This document shows positions 31,779 to 38,868 of a stretch of 54,444 bases of DNA, one piece after another. How positions within the stretch are numbered: position 1 is the first letter of the stretch; each line of letters opens with the position of its first letter. This DNA comes from Thermoleophilia bacterium UBA2241 (GTDB lineage Bacteria > Actinomycetota > Thermoleophilia > UBA2241): the NCBI GenBank assembly GCA_002347645.1, contig DDYF01000006.1, positions 1 through 54,444 on the forward strand, given 5' to 3'. The notes below the pieces were generated by a model. That model saw only the letters and a list, made by a program, of their open reading frames with translations. It was not told the DNA's origin and searched no databases. A program made the translations under genes and the position numbers.

Positions 31779-33121
31779 GCACCGCGCCCATCGAACTCAT
31801 GCTGTCGCGCCTAGAGGACGTGAAGAGGAACGGCGACGGCTGGATGGCACTCTGCCCCGCCCATGCGGACCACGACCCGTCACTGTCCGTGAAGGAGGGT
31901 GACGCAGGGCAGGTGCTGCTGCATTGCTTCGCCGGCTGCTCGGTCGAGAGTGTCCTCGATGCCGCTGGGCTGACGTGGGGTGACCTGTTCGAAAGCACCG
32001 CCGGGCTCGCCACGACACCCGGCTATGACGAGTGCCATCAGGCCGGCATGCTGTTCGCCATCGGCCTGAAGAATGGCAAGCACTATCCGGACATGAACAC
32101 CGCCCGCAAGGCGGCGCTGGCCTTCCTCACGGACGACTATGGCGAGAATGCTTCCCGCTGGTTCGACGCCGGCTATCGCACGTGGATACGCGAGCAGCCG
32201 GCCCCGGTGGTACCGCAGTGTGCGGAGCCAGAGCCGCACGTCGAGAGACTCAGCCAGTTCATCGACTGGCCGACGTTCTGGGCGTGCGACTACACGGAGG
32301 CCGAGTGGCTCTACCCGGACGTTCTAGCCCGAGGCCGGGGCCACTCCATCTATGCCGCTCGCAAGGAGGGCAAGAGCCTCTTCGCGCTCGCCATGGCCGC
32401 CAAGCTCGCCACCGGCTCGGAGCAGATCGTGGTGCTGTACCTCGACTACGAGATGACCGAGGCGGACCTTTTCGAGCGGCTCGGCGACATGGGCTACGGC
32501 GCGGAGAGCGACCTGAGCCGGCTGTGCTACCTGCAGTTGCCGACGATCCCCAAGCTGGACACCGCCGCCGGGGGGCAGGCACTCATGGAGATGGTGGACA
32601 CCGTGAAGGCCGAGTGGCCCGAGCACGAGCTGGTGGCGTTCTTCGACACCTATGGCCGCACGGTCGAAGGCAAGGAGGACAGCGCCGACACGACACGCGC
32701 TTTCTACAACCACACCGGCATCGCGCTGAAGCGGCGCGGCGTCACGTGGGTGCGGATTGACCACAGCGGCAAGGACGAGTCGAAGGGTGCCCGGGGAAGC
32801 AGCGCCAAGGGCGACGACGTGGACGTCGTGTGGAAGCTCACGCATGTCGTGGACCGCGTGACGCTGCATCGGGATGCCGCCCGCATGGCCTGGGTGCCGG
32901 AGAAGGTGACCTTCCGGCAGACCGAGTGTCCGCTCACGTATGAGCGCTGCGACGAGGGTCATTCCGCCGTCGCCGAGCGGGTGGCGGCGGCGCTGGACCG
33001 GCTAGGCGTGCCCAAGACCACCTCCGCCAACGCCGCCGTCAGGCTGCTGCGAGAAGCCGGCGAGGGGTGCCGCAAAGACACCGTGCTGGCGGCGCAGAGA
33101 CTGCGGAGAAAGCAATGCTGA
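31775..33121 (+). CDS. Primase-type zinc finger plus RecA-like helicase/ATPase (replication protein)
   Basis: 448 residues. The N-terminus has a DnaG/CHC2-like zinc finger: 'ALCPAHADHDPSLSV' followed by 'LLHCFAGCSVESVLDAAGLTW', giving C-x2-H ... C-x4-C ligands. From ~195 on is a RecA/AAA_25-type ATPase: P-loop-like 'ARKEGKSLFALAMAAKLA', 'VLYLDYEMTEADLFERL' and a Walker-B-like 'LVAFFDTYGR', then 'VRIDHSGKDESKGARGSSAKGDDVDVVW', typical of RepA-like phage and plasmid helicases. It should unwind the origin of the excised element. The repeat array immediately downstream (33125-33308) is the candidate origin. The ATG of the next ORF overlaps its 3' end. Confidence 0.88.
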   Translation: MSTAPIELMLSRLEDVKRNGDGWMALCPAHADHDPSLSVKEGDAGQVLLHCFAGCSVESVLDAAGLTWGDLFESTAGLATTPGYDECHQAGMLFAIGLKNGKHYPDMNTARKAALAFLTDDYGENASRWFDAGYRTWIREQPAPVVPQCAEPEPHVERLSQFIDWPTFWACDYTEAEWLYPDVLARGRGHSIYAARKEGKSLFALAMAAKLATGSEQIVVLYLDYEMTEADLFERLGDMGYGAESDLSRLCYLQLPTIPKLDTAAGGQALMEMVDTVKAEWPEHELVAFFDTYGRTVEGKEDSADTTRAFYNHTGIALKRRGVTWVRIDHSGKDESKGARGSSAKGDDVDVVWKLTHVVDRVTLHRDAARMAWVPEKVTFRQTECPLTYERCDEGHSAVAERVAAALDRLGVPKTTSANAAVRLLREAGEGCRKDTVLAAQRLRRKQC

Positions 33122-33339
33122 GCCGGTTCCCGAGTGGCGGGAACCGGGCCGTGGAGAAGCCGGTTCCCTGGAGCAAGGAACCGGCGGGAACCGACACCCC
33201 ATTTGAAGCGGGAACCGACCCGGGATCCGGCGGGAACCGGCTCCACGGCACTCGGTTCCCGGTTTCCCTCTCCCTAGGGAGGGAACCGGACCAAGCCCGG
33301 CCGGAACCGGAAGTAGAAGAAGATGACGGAAGAAGCTAG
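33115..33339 (+). CDS. Small Pro/Gly-rich ORF spanning the repeat array
   Basis: 74 residues, rich in Pro, Gly, Arg and Glu, without predicted structure. Much of it simply translates the GGGAACCG repeats. It starts at an ATG overlapping the primase stop by 7 bp. It may be coupled to the primase, or it may be a chance frame through an origin. I give it low to moderate confidence as a protein. Confidence 0.35.
   Translation: MLSRFPSGGNRAVEKPVPWSKEPAGTDTPFEAGTDPGSGGNRLHGTRFPVSLSLGREPDQARPEPEVEEDDGRS
33125..33308. repeat. Array of ten GGGAACCG-type repeats (candidate iterons/origin)
   Basis: Ten copies of GGAACC (or GGTTCC) occur in 184 bp, at 33125, 33140, 33162, 33177, 33187, 33211, 33233, 33254, 33282 and 33303. 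In the extended orientation all ten read GGAACCG. Many neighbours are 21-22 bp apart, about two helical turns. The array directly follows the replication protein gene. This looks like an iteron-type origin for the element. Confidence 0.75.
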
Positions 33340-33508
33340 GAACGGGGCCGAGGTGGGGACTACCACCACCAACCACGGCACACCGGCCCGAATCGCTGCA
33401 GTCGCTCAAACGTCAGCCGGCGCGAGGACTTCGCGAGGACTGGCGTTCGATTCTGAGGCTGATTCCTGGTGGGCGTCGGGTCTTCGGCCCGAAGGTCTGA
33501 GGCTCTGA
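33323..33508 (+). CDS. Small hypothetical ORF between the repeat array and the terminase genes
   Basis: 61 residues, no recognised motif. It starts inside the end of the previous ORF and its stop overlaps the ATG at 33508 (TGATG), which is its main support. It includes two GAGGACT repeats at 33424 and 33435. Low confidence. Confidence 0.35.
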   Translation: MTEEARNGAEVGTTTTNHGTPARIAAVAQTSAGARTSRGLAFDSEADSWWASGLRPEGLRL

Positions 33509-34002
33509 TGGGGCGAGTCTGCACGATCTGCCAGCACCCGGAGAGGGATGCTATCGAGGCACGTCTCGTTTCCGGCGATTCCTCCTACGCCATCGCCGAG
33601 GCCTTCGGCGTAGGCGCGTCCGCGGTCCAGCGCCACCACGCCAATCACACATCCCCCGCTCTCGCCGCCATGGAGACGCAGGCGGCGCTAGATCGCAAGG
33701 CGACGCTGCTAGATCGCATCGAGACGCTCATCGAGCGAGCCGAGGCCATGTTCGCCACAGCCGCCAGCGCTGGCCAGTCCAGCCAGGCACTCAACGTGCT
33801 GCGTGAGCTCCGCGCCCTGCTGGAGCTGCTCGGCAAGGCCACTGGCGAACTGAGGGAGCAGCCCGCGGTGGCCATCAACCTGCTGACCATGCCCGAGGTG
33901 AGCGCCGCCATCGGCGTGGTCTACCGGGAACTGGCCGACCAGCCTGCCCTGCGCCGGCGGATCGCGGAGCGGCTCCAGCTTGAGGCGGGCCCACGGCCAT
34001 GA
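33508..34002 (+). CDS. Small terminase subunit-like protein
   Basis: 164 residues. The N-terminus has 'CTICQHPERDAIEARLVSG', a C-x-x-C-x-H element, then a helix-turn-helix 'SSYAIAEAFGVGASAVQRHHANH', which would contact the packaging site. The central part is helical with oligomerisation character ('ATLLDRIETLIERAEAMF', 'ALNVLRELRALLELLGKA'). This HTH plus helical layout and its place directly before the large terminase gene support a TerS-like role. Satellites commonly keep their own TerS to redirect helper packaging (family knowledge). Start ATG 33508. Confidence 0.65.
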   Translation: MGRVCTICQHPERDAIEARLVSGDSSYAIAEAFGVGASAVQRHHANHTSPALAAMETQAALDRKATLLDRIETLIERAEAMFATAASAGQSSQALNVLRELRALLELLGKATGELREQPAVAINLLTMPEVSAAIGVVYRELADQPALRRRIAERLQLEAGPRP

Positions 34003-34093
34003 ACGAGCAGCTCCGTGCAGGCGTCGACCCCCCGTTCAGGCCCAAGGCTACCCCTACGCCCTACGATGCCCGTAGAGGAGCTGCGAGGACGGT

Positions 34094-34876
34094 GTGCAGC
34101 GCCAGGAGGCATCCTTGACCGCCTTCGCCGCCCACCTCGCCGCCGCGCTGGACCCCACGGCCCTCGCCCGCGCCATCGGCATGGACCCCGACCCCTGGCA
34201 GGTGGATGCCCTGCGCACCACGCATCTCCGCGTGCTGCTGAACTGCTGCCGCCAGAGCGGCAAGTCCACGGTCTGCGCCCTCAAGGCTGTCCACGTCGCG
34301 GTGTACGAGCCCGGCTCCCTGATCCTGCTGCTGTCACCCTCGCAGCGCCAGAGCGCCGAGCTGTACCTGAAGGTGACGGCGACCTACAAGGCAGTGGGCC
34401 GGCCCATCCCCGCCAGCGGGGAGTCCGCCACTACGCTCCAACTGGAGAACGGCAGCCGCATCATCGCCCTGCCTGGCACCGAGGGGACGACGCGAGGCTT
34501 CTCGGCCGTGCGACTCCTCATCGTGGACGAGGCGGCGCGGGTCGACGACGCGGTGATTGCGGCCACCCGGCCGATGCTGGCCATCTCGGGGGGCACCATG
34601 ATTGCGCTCTCCACGCCGGCCGGCCCCGGGGGCTGGTGGGCCAAGGCCTGGGAGGACGGCGGCGCGGAGTACGAGCGCTACCGCGTCCCCGCCACCGACG
34701 TGCCGCGCATCACGCCGGAGTTCCTCGCCGGGGAGCGCGCCCTGCTGGGACCGCAGATGTTCAGCGCCGAGTACGAGTGCGCCTTCGTGGCCGGCGGCTT
34801 CGCGCTGTTCGACGAGGCCGCCCTCCAGCGGATGTTCACCGCTGACTTCGCCCCACTGTTCCCCGAAGGAGTGTGA
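34094..34876 (+). CDS. Large terminase ATPase domain (separate gene)
   Basis: 260 residues. It has 'PDPWQVDALR', Walker A 'NCCRQSGKSTVCALKAVHVA', 'LLLSPSQRQSAELYLK', Walker B 'VRLLIVDEAARVDD', the coupling motif 'MIALSTPAG' and 'PRITPEFLAGERALLGPQMFSAEYECAF', the usual bridge to the nuclease domain. The frame stops at 34876, right where the nuclease domain should begin, and that domain is encoded by the next ORF. TTG 34115 with AGGAGG 7 nt upstream is an alternative start. It would power DNA packaging on a procapsid. Confidence 0.9.
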   Translation: MQRQEASLTAFAAHLAAALDPTALARAIGMDPDPWQVDALRTTHLRVLLNCCRQSGKSTVCALKAVHVAVYEPGSLILLLSPSQRQSAELYLKVTATYKAVGRPIPASGESATTLQLENGSRIIALPGTEGTTRGFSAVRLLIVDEAARVDDAVIAATRPMLAISGGTMIALSTPAGPGGWWAKAWEDGGAEYERYRVPATDVPRITPEFLAGERALLGPQMFSAEYECAFVAGGFALFDEAALQRMFTADFAPLFPEGV

Positions 34877-34880
34877 CCGC

Positions 34881-35555
34881 ATGGCTTGCTACACCGTGGG
34901 CTACGACGTCGGCAAGCAGGTGGACCCCTCGGCCTGCGTCGTCGTGGAGCGCATCGTGCGCTTTGCCCCGGCAGATCCCGATCGTGTCGAGAGCATCTAC
35001 CGCGTGGCGCACATCCAAGAGCTGCTCCACGTCCCGTATGACGGCCAGGTTGACTGGCTAGCGCGCCTCATGTCCAAGCAAGAACTGCGGCAGGATGCCC
35101 AGCTGGTGTTCGACCAGACCGGCGTGGGGGCTGCCTTTGGGGACATGGTGCAGTCTGCCTTCCGTGAAGGCCGGCTCGGGGTGCTCTGGCCCCACGGCGC
35201 GTCCATCATCGCGGGCGACGGCCGGCCCGGTCCGCCCGTGGGCTACAACGACCGCACGGTCCGCAAGATCGACCTGGTGTCCCGGCTGCGCCGCCTGCTG
35301 GACGAGGGGCGCTTTCAGGTGCCGGTGGGGATCCCCGGCGGGGAGCAGCTGCTCAAGGAGCTACGCGCCTTCACGGCCAAGCCCACCCCCAGCGGCAACT
35401 ACACCTACGAGAACGCCACCGACGCCATCCACGACGACCTCTGCATCGCCGCCATGTTCGCCTGCTACTTCCAGAACTGGCACCGGCTGCCGCGTTGCCT
35501 CGATCACTCCGGTCTGCGAGAGCAGGTCGGCACCCACCATGGAAGGTACGTCTAG
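34881..35555 (+). CDS. Large terminase nuclease domain (separate gene)
   Basis: 224 residues of RNase H-like fold. Catalytic acidic residues are visible in 'YTVGYDVGKQVDPSACVVVE', 'QLVFDQTGVGAAFGDMV' and 'NATDAIHDDLCIAAMFACY', the three Asp positions of terminase nucleases. It has its own ribosome site (GAAGGAG, 10 nt before ATG 34881), four bases after the ATPase stop and in a different frame. So the split looks like two functional genes rather than a sequencing error, though a single-base error cannot be excluded. Confidence 0.85.
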   Translation: MACYTVGYDVGKQVDPSACVVVERIVRFAPADPDRVESIYRVAHIQELLHVPYDGQVDWLARLMSKQELRQDAQLVFDQTGVGAAFGDMVQSAFREGRLGVLWPHGASIIAGDGRPGPPVGYNDRTVRKIDLVSRLRRLLDEGRFQVPVGIPGGEQLLKELRAFTAKPTPSGNYTYENATDAIHDDLCIAAMFACYFQNWHRLPRCLDHSGLREQVGTHHGRYV

Positions 35556-35662
35556 GCTGAACGCCACTGCACCAGCGGCCGTGGAAGGGATCACGCGCCA
35601 TCTCTCGGGCGCCTGACTAGCCGCTCGTTGACTTCATTGACCCGTTCTGCTCCTTCCTGCTC

Positions 35663-35691
35663 TTGACAGGCGTGCCTTCGGCGACTACATT
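35663..35691 (+). promoter_or_regulatory. Sigma-70-type promoter of the defence-like operon
   Basis: TTGACA at 35663-35668, a 17-bp spacer, and TACATT at 35686-35691. It lies about 50 bp upstream of the ATG at 35742. It is one of only two consensus-grade promoters I found in the element. Confidence 0.8.
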
Positions 35692-35703
35692 TCACAAATG
35701 TAG
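35685..35703. promoter_or_regulatory. Palindromic operator overlapping the -10 box
   Basis: CTACATTT and AAATGTAG form a perfect 8-bp inverted repeat with spacer CAC. It covers the -10 box and the start region of the promoter, where a bound repressor would block transcription. The likely binder is a protein of the element (the 220-residue gene product, an HTH gene or the methyltransferase); this is inference. Confidence 0.7.
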
Positions 35704-35741
35704 CGTACATATGACTTCCCTGACGAACAGGAGGGGACAAC

Positions 35742-35966
35742 ATGGGCAGCGAATCTAAGCAGGAGCGGTTCCGCCGGCTCGGCATGATGAGGGGAAACCG
35801 CGTTCTGCGCGACATAGAGCTTCTCGGTAATCTGTCGAACACGAACAACTACGAGTACTCGACGGAACAGGTCCGCATAATCTTCTCCGCCATAGAGGAC
35901 GAGATACGCATCGCGAAGCAGCGTTTCAACGGCGGCGCGAAGTCCAAGCGGGAGATCGTGCTGTGA
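35742..35966 (+). CDS. Small conserved-looking protein, first gene of the defence-like operon
   Basis: 74 residues, charged, with 'RVLRDIELLGNLSNTNNYEYS' followed by 'EQVRIIFSAIEDEIRIAKQRF'. The 'LGNLSNxxNYEY' plus a helical tail is a pattern I recall from small uncharacterised proteins in other genomes, but it has no known function. A strong AGGAGGGG precedes ATG 35742. Its stop overlaps the next start (GTGA), so it is coupled to the 220-residue gene. Possible roles are a regulator or a structural partner of the ATPase. Confidence 0.75.
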   Translation: MGSESKQERFRRLGMMRGNRVLRDIELLGNLSNTNNYEYSTEQVRIIFSAIEDEIRIAKQRFNGGAKSKREIVL

Positions 35967-36625
35967 GCGACTCGACGGCTGCTGTGGAGGCCCTGGAACC
36001 GGCTGATGTCGAGAAATACCGCCACGTCAGCAATGACAGCCTCCTCTGCTTCGCTCTAGTCGAACTACGGTCCAGTTCGGTGCCGGCAACCTTCGAGAAC
36101 ATCACCGTCGCGGCGTTCAAGCTGTTCCCGGAGAGCTTCTCCTTGGTCGGCTACCAGAACTATCCAGATGCGGCGCGCGTGAACAGGACACTCCTTCACG
36201 CCCGACCCAAGTACAGAGATCTCATCACCGGCAGCGCCAAGAAGGGCTACGTGCTCACGGCCAAGGGTGAGACTGTCGCCCGGCAGGTGTCCGTCGATCT
36301 ACAGAGCCAGGGCGTCCAGAAGGCCCGTTCGGCGTCGGATGTGATTGACAAACGGACCTACACGGGTCAGGCGGTGACGAAGCAGGTCGAAGGAACATCG
36401 CTCTACAAGCACTGGCGCGACGGTGAGCTGGACGCCATCGGCGACTACGAGGTGTGGGACTTCTTGGATGCCATGCCCTACACGGACAAGGCGGTGCTCC
36501 GGGTGATTCTCAAGGACTACAAGGAGGCCGCCGAACTAGCTGGGCGTGAGGACCTAGTCAAGTTCCTGTCGTGGGTGTCTCGACAGTACCGGTACGTTTT
36601 CCAGGAGGGGGAGACAAGGGAATGA
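35963..36625 (+). CDS. Hypothetical protein with winged-helix-like N-terminus (defence-like operon)
   Basis: 220 residues. The N-terminal ~100 residues read like a winged helix: helices 'SNDSLLCFALVELRSS' and 'ATFENITVAAFKLFPESFS', then 'RVNRTLLHARPKYRDLITGSAKKGYVLTAKGETVARQV', similar to 'x-G-Y-x-L-T-x-x-G' wings. The C-terminal part (~150-220) is helical ('DAMPYTDKAVLRVILKDYKEAAELAG'). No nuclease motif is evident. It is a candidate DNA-binding specificity or regulatory subunit for the ATPase encoded next, which it overlaps by ATGA. Start GTG 35963. Confidence 0.75.
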   Translation: MSDSTAAVEALEPADVEKYRHVSNDSLLCFALVELRSSSVPATFENITVAAFKLFPESFSLVGYQNYPDAARVNRTLLHARPKYRDLITGSAKKGYVLTAKGETVARQVSVDLQSQGVQKARSASDVIDKRTYTGQAVTKQVEGTSLYKHWRDGELDAIGDYEVWDFLDAMPYTDKAVLRVILKDYKEAAELAGREDLVKFLSWVSRQYRYVFQEGETRE

Positions 36626-38868
36626 GCCCGTTAAAGGTCAAGATGGCCAGCCGCTTCCTTAGCCGACAAGCTGGCCGGGTCGGAAAGAACATCTACAAGA
36701 GTCTGGGCGAGTTGGTCACCAACGGTGATGACAGTTACTCGCGTCTCGTGGCCAGCGGCGAGCGGAACCCAGAAGATCTCCGCGAGATCCTGATCATCTG
36801 GGACAAGCGGAAGTCGGAGTTCCAGGTTGTCGATCACGCAGAGGGCATGACCGACAAGGTCATGATCGAGAACTTCGGTGAATACGGCAAGGACACGAGT
36901 GGTAGCTCCAAGGGAGCTCCAGCCCGTGGACTCTTCGGGCAGGGCATCAGTGATGTCCTCTTCTTTCATGATCGTGGTCTCGTTCAGTCCGTGGTTGACC
37001 GCGTCTTGTACAAGTGCCCGTTCATCAAGAACGGCGGCGACTGGGAAGTGGACCCGAAGCGAACCACCGCAAACGTAAACAAACAGCTGCGGGAGGCGCT
37101 GCACATCCCGTCCGGCAACGGGACGGTCGTCTCGTTACAGCCGGCTGTCAGGAAGCCGGTCAGGCGTTTTGCGGCCACCCTTGAGCGTCTGCCGATGCTA
37201 AGACTCATCAACTCAGACCCCACGAAGATGGTCCGCTACATAGAGATCGATGAGGCCGGGGTCGCCGTTTCGCATGACCTCCGCTACGAGTTCCCCGAGG
37301 GCGAACTTCTGGCCACTCAGGACGTCTCGTTCACCTATGAGAAACACTCGGAGGTGACAGCGCACATTGAACTGCGACGAGCCGTCAAGCCTCTAGAAGA
37401 GGAGACGGGCCTCCTGGTGTTTGACGACAAGAAGGCCGTGTACGACCTCACCCTATTCGGCTTGACTGATCCCTCCGAAACGCTCTTCGGGACCGTTCGT
37501 CTCAGTGGCGCACGGGAGATCATCATCGAGAAGATGAACCAGGAGGACCCGGAGGAGATACTGAGCGACGACCGCAATGGATTTGTCGTCAGTCACTCCT
37601 TCTACAAGGCACTCCAGGCGGCCGTACAGCCAGCCATCGAGCCCTACATTTCGAATGCGCCTAAGCCGGAGCCGGCCGATCGGCTATCCACAAAGCAGCG
37701 GGAGAACCAGAGGCGAGCCCTCGACATCTTCAACAACCTCTACAAGGACATGATTGAAGACGTCGTTGCAGTGACCAAGCCTGGAAAGGACTCCTCGCCT
37801 CCGGCGGGTGGCATCGAGTTCGATCGAAGGAACATCACGGCGACCGAGGGAAAGACCTACGGGCTCGGGCTCAACATCAACGTCTCCATGATCCCTGTCG
37901 GATCCTTCATCACCCTGAGCTGTGACAACGATCTCATCAGCGTGAAGCCGGAGAGCTTCGAGGTCGTGGACGAGATGGTAAACGAGGGTTTGGCGAGACG
38001 GCTGGTGACCATCTCTGGAACCACGGCTGGTGAAAGCGGTCTTGTTCAGGCGAGCTTCAAGGAATACGCGGCAACCACGGTCGTGACAATCAAGGATGAG
38101 GTGGTCGTATATCCCGAGACGATGTCTTTTGATCCGGACCTCACCACAGTAAAGCAAGATGGATCAGGTAGAGGGTTCCTCTATGTGAACACAAGCGTGA
38201 TACCGATCGGATCCCATTTGCGATTCGAGGTAGTCAATAGTACTACGGAACTGCTCCTGGAAGACTACGAGCACTATCTCACTCAGGACGACCTTGCATA
38301 CGAAGATGTTGCGCGCCTGCGAGTCAACCTCATCGTTGGCGAGAAGGGTCGCGCAGAAGTGCAGGCGACGGATGGGACTCACCTCGCCGTTCTGACAGTG
38401 CGGGTGGTGGGCTCGAAGGATGACGAACCCAAGGAGCCGCAGGCGGTCTTCTCCGACTGGCAGTTCGCCGAGATCGGCCGCCCCCAGTGCTACTACGACA
38501 GCGACAAGACGAGCAAGACCCGCGGGGTGCTGCTCGTCAACCGGTCACACCCGCTGAACCAGCTGTACTTCGGAGCGGAGCCTACGAAGGAGTCAGTAAG
38601 CCGGTCGATGACCGCATCTGCCTATCTCGCAGAGCAACTGCTAGATGCGGCTCTTGACTATATGTTGAACGAGAAGCAGAAGCAGGACATGACGTCAGGC
38701 GGGAACCTGATGGCGGTGCGTCAACCTCACCTCTATATCCGCCGGTACCTGGCAGTCGAGAAGGAGCGCATAGGACCAGAGTTCCACAGGCTGTTCATCG
38801 ACGAGAGCCTCCTCCAGGAGTACCAGAAGGAGCTGAAGAAGGCGGCCTCAGCGGTAGCGGCGGAGTAG
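36622..38868 (+). CDS. GHKL (Hsp90/MutL/MORC-like) ATPase with two beta-rich Ig-like segments
   Basis: 748 residues. The N-terminal ~220 residues hold the GHKL ATP site: N-box 'LGELVTNGDDSY' (Glu30, Asn34, Asp37), G1 'VVDHAEGMT' (Asp71, Gly75), and G2 'ARGLFGQGISD' (Gly103 to Gly108). A transducer-like region follows to ~370. From ~395 to ~600 there are two consecutive beta-rich segments, each opening with a similar phrase ('GLNINVSMIPVGSFITL' and 'FLYVNTSVIPIGSHLRFEV'), which I read as duplicated Ig-like domains. The C-terminus (~620-748) is helical. GHKL ATPases linked to restriction-modification-type loci are known (MutL/MORC-like families described from comparative genomics), but I do not know this domain combination. 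It is convergent with a DNA methyltransferase, with stops overlapping by 21 bp. Start ATG 36622 has AGGAGGGGGAG upstream. Confidence 0.85.
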   Translation: MSPLKVKMASRFLSRQAGRVGKNIYKSLGELVTNGDDSYSRLVASGERNPEDLREILIIWDKRKSEFQVVDHAEGMTDKVMIENFGEYGKDTSGSSKGAPARGLFGQGISDVLFFHDRGLVQSVVDRVLYKCPFIKNGGDWEVDPKRTTANVNKQLREALHIPSGNGTVVSLQPAVRKPVRRFAATLERLPMLRLINSDPTKMVRYIEIDEAGVAVSHDLRYEFPEGELLATQDVSFTYEKHSEVTAHIELRRAVKPLEEETGLLVFDDKKAVYDLTLFGLTDPSETLFGTVRLSGAREIIIEKMNQEDPEEILSDDRNGFVVSHSFYKALQAAVQPAIEPYISNAPKPEPADRLSTKQRENQRRALDIFNNLYKDMIEDVVAVTKPGKDSSPPAGGIEFDRRNITATEGKTYGLGLNINVSMIPVGSFITLSCDNDLISVKPESFEVVDEMVNEGLARRLVTISGTTAGESGLVQASFKEYAATTVVTIKDEVVVYPETMSFDPDLTTVKQDGSGRGFLYVNTSVIPIGSHLRFEVVNSTTELLLEDYEHYLTQDDLAYEDVARLRVNLIVGEKGRAEVQATDGTHLAVLTVRVVGSKDDEPKEPQAVFSDWQFAEIGRPQCYYDSDKTSKTRGVLLVNRSHPLNQLYFGAEPTKESVSRSMTASAYLAEQLLDAALDYMLNEKQKQDMTSGGNLMAVRQPHLYIRRYLAVEKERIGPEFHRLFIDESLLQEYQKELKKAASAVAAE

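Noticed and set aside
33125..33308. CRISPR array
   Set aside because: The repeats are only 6-8 bp, occur in both orientations with irregular spacing, and no cas gene is nearby; an iteron array fits better.
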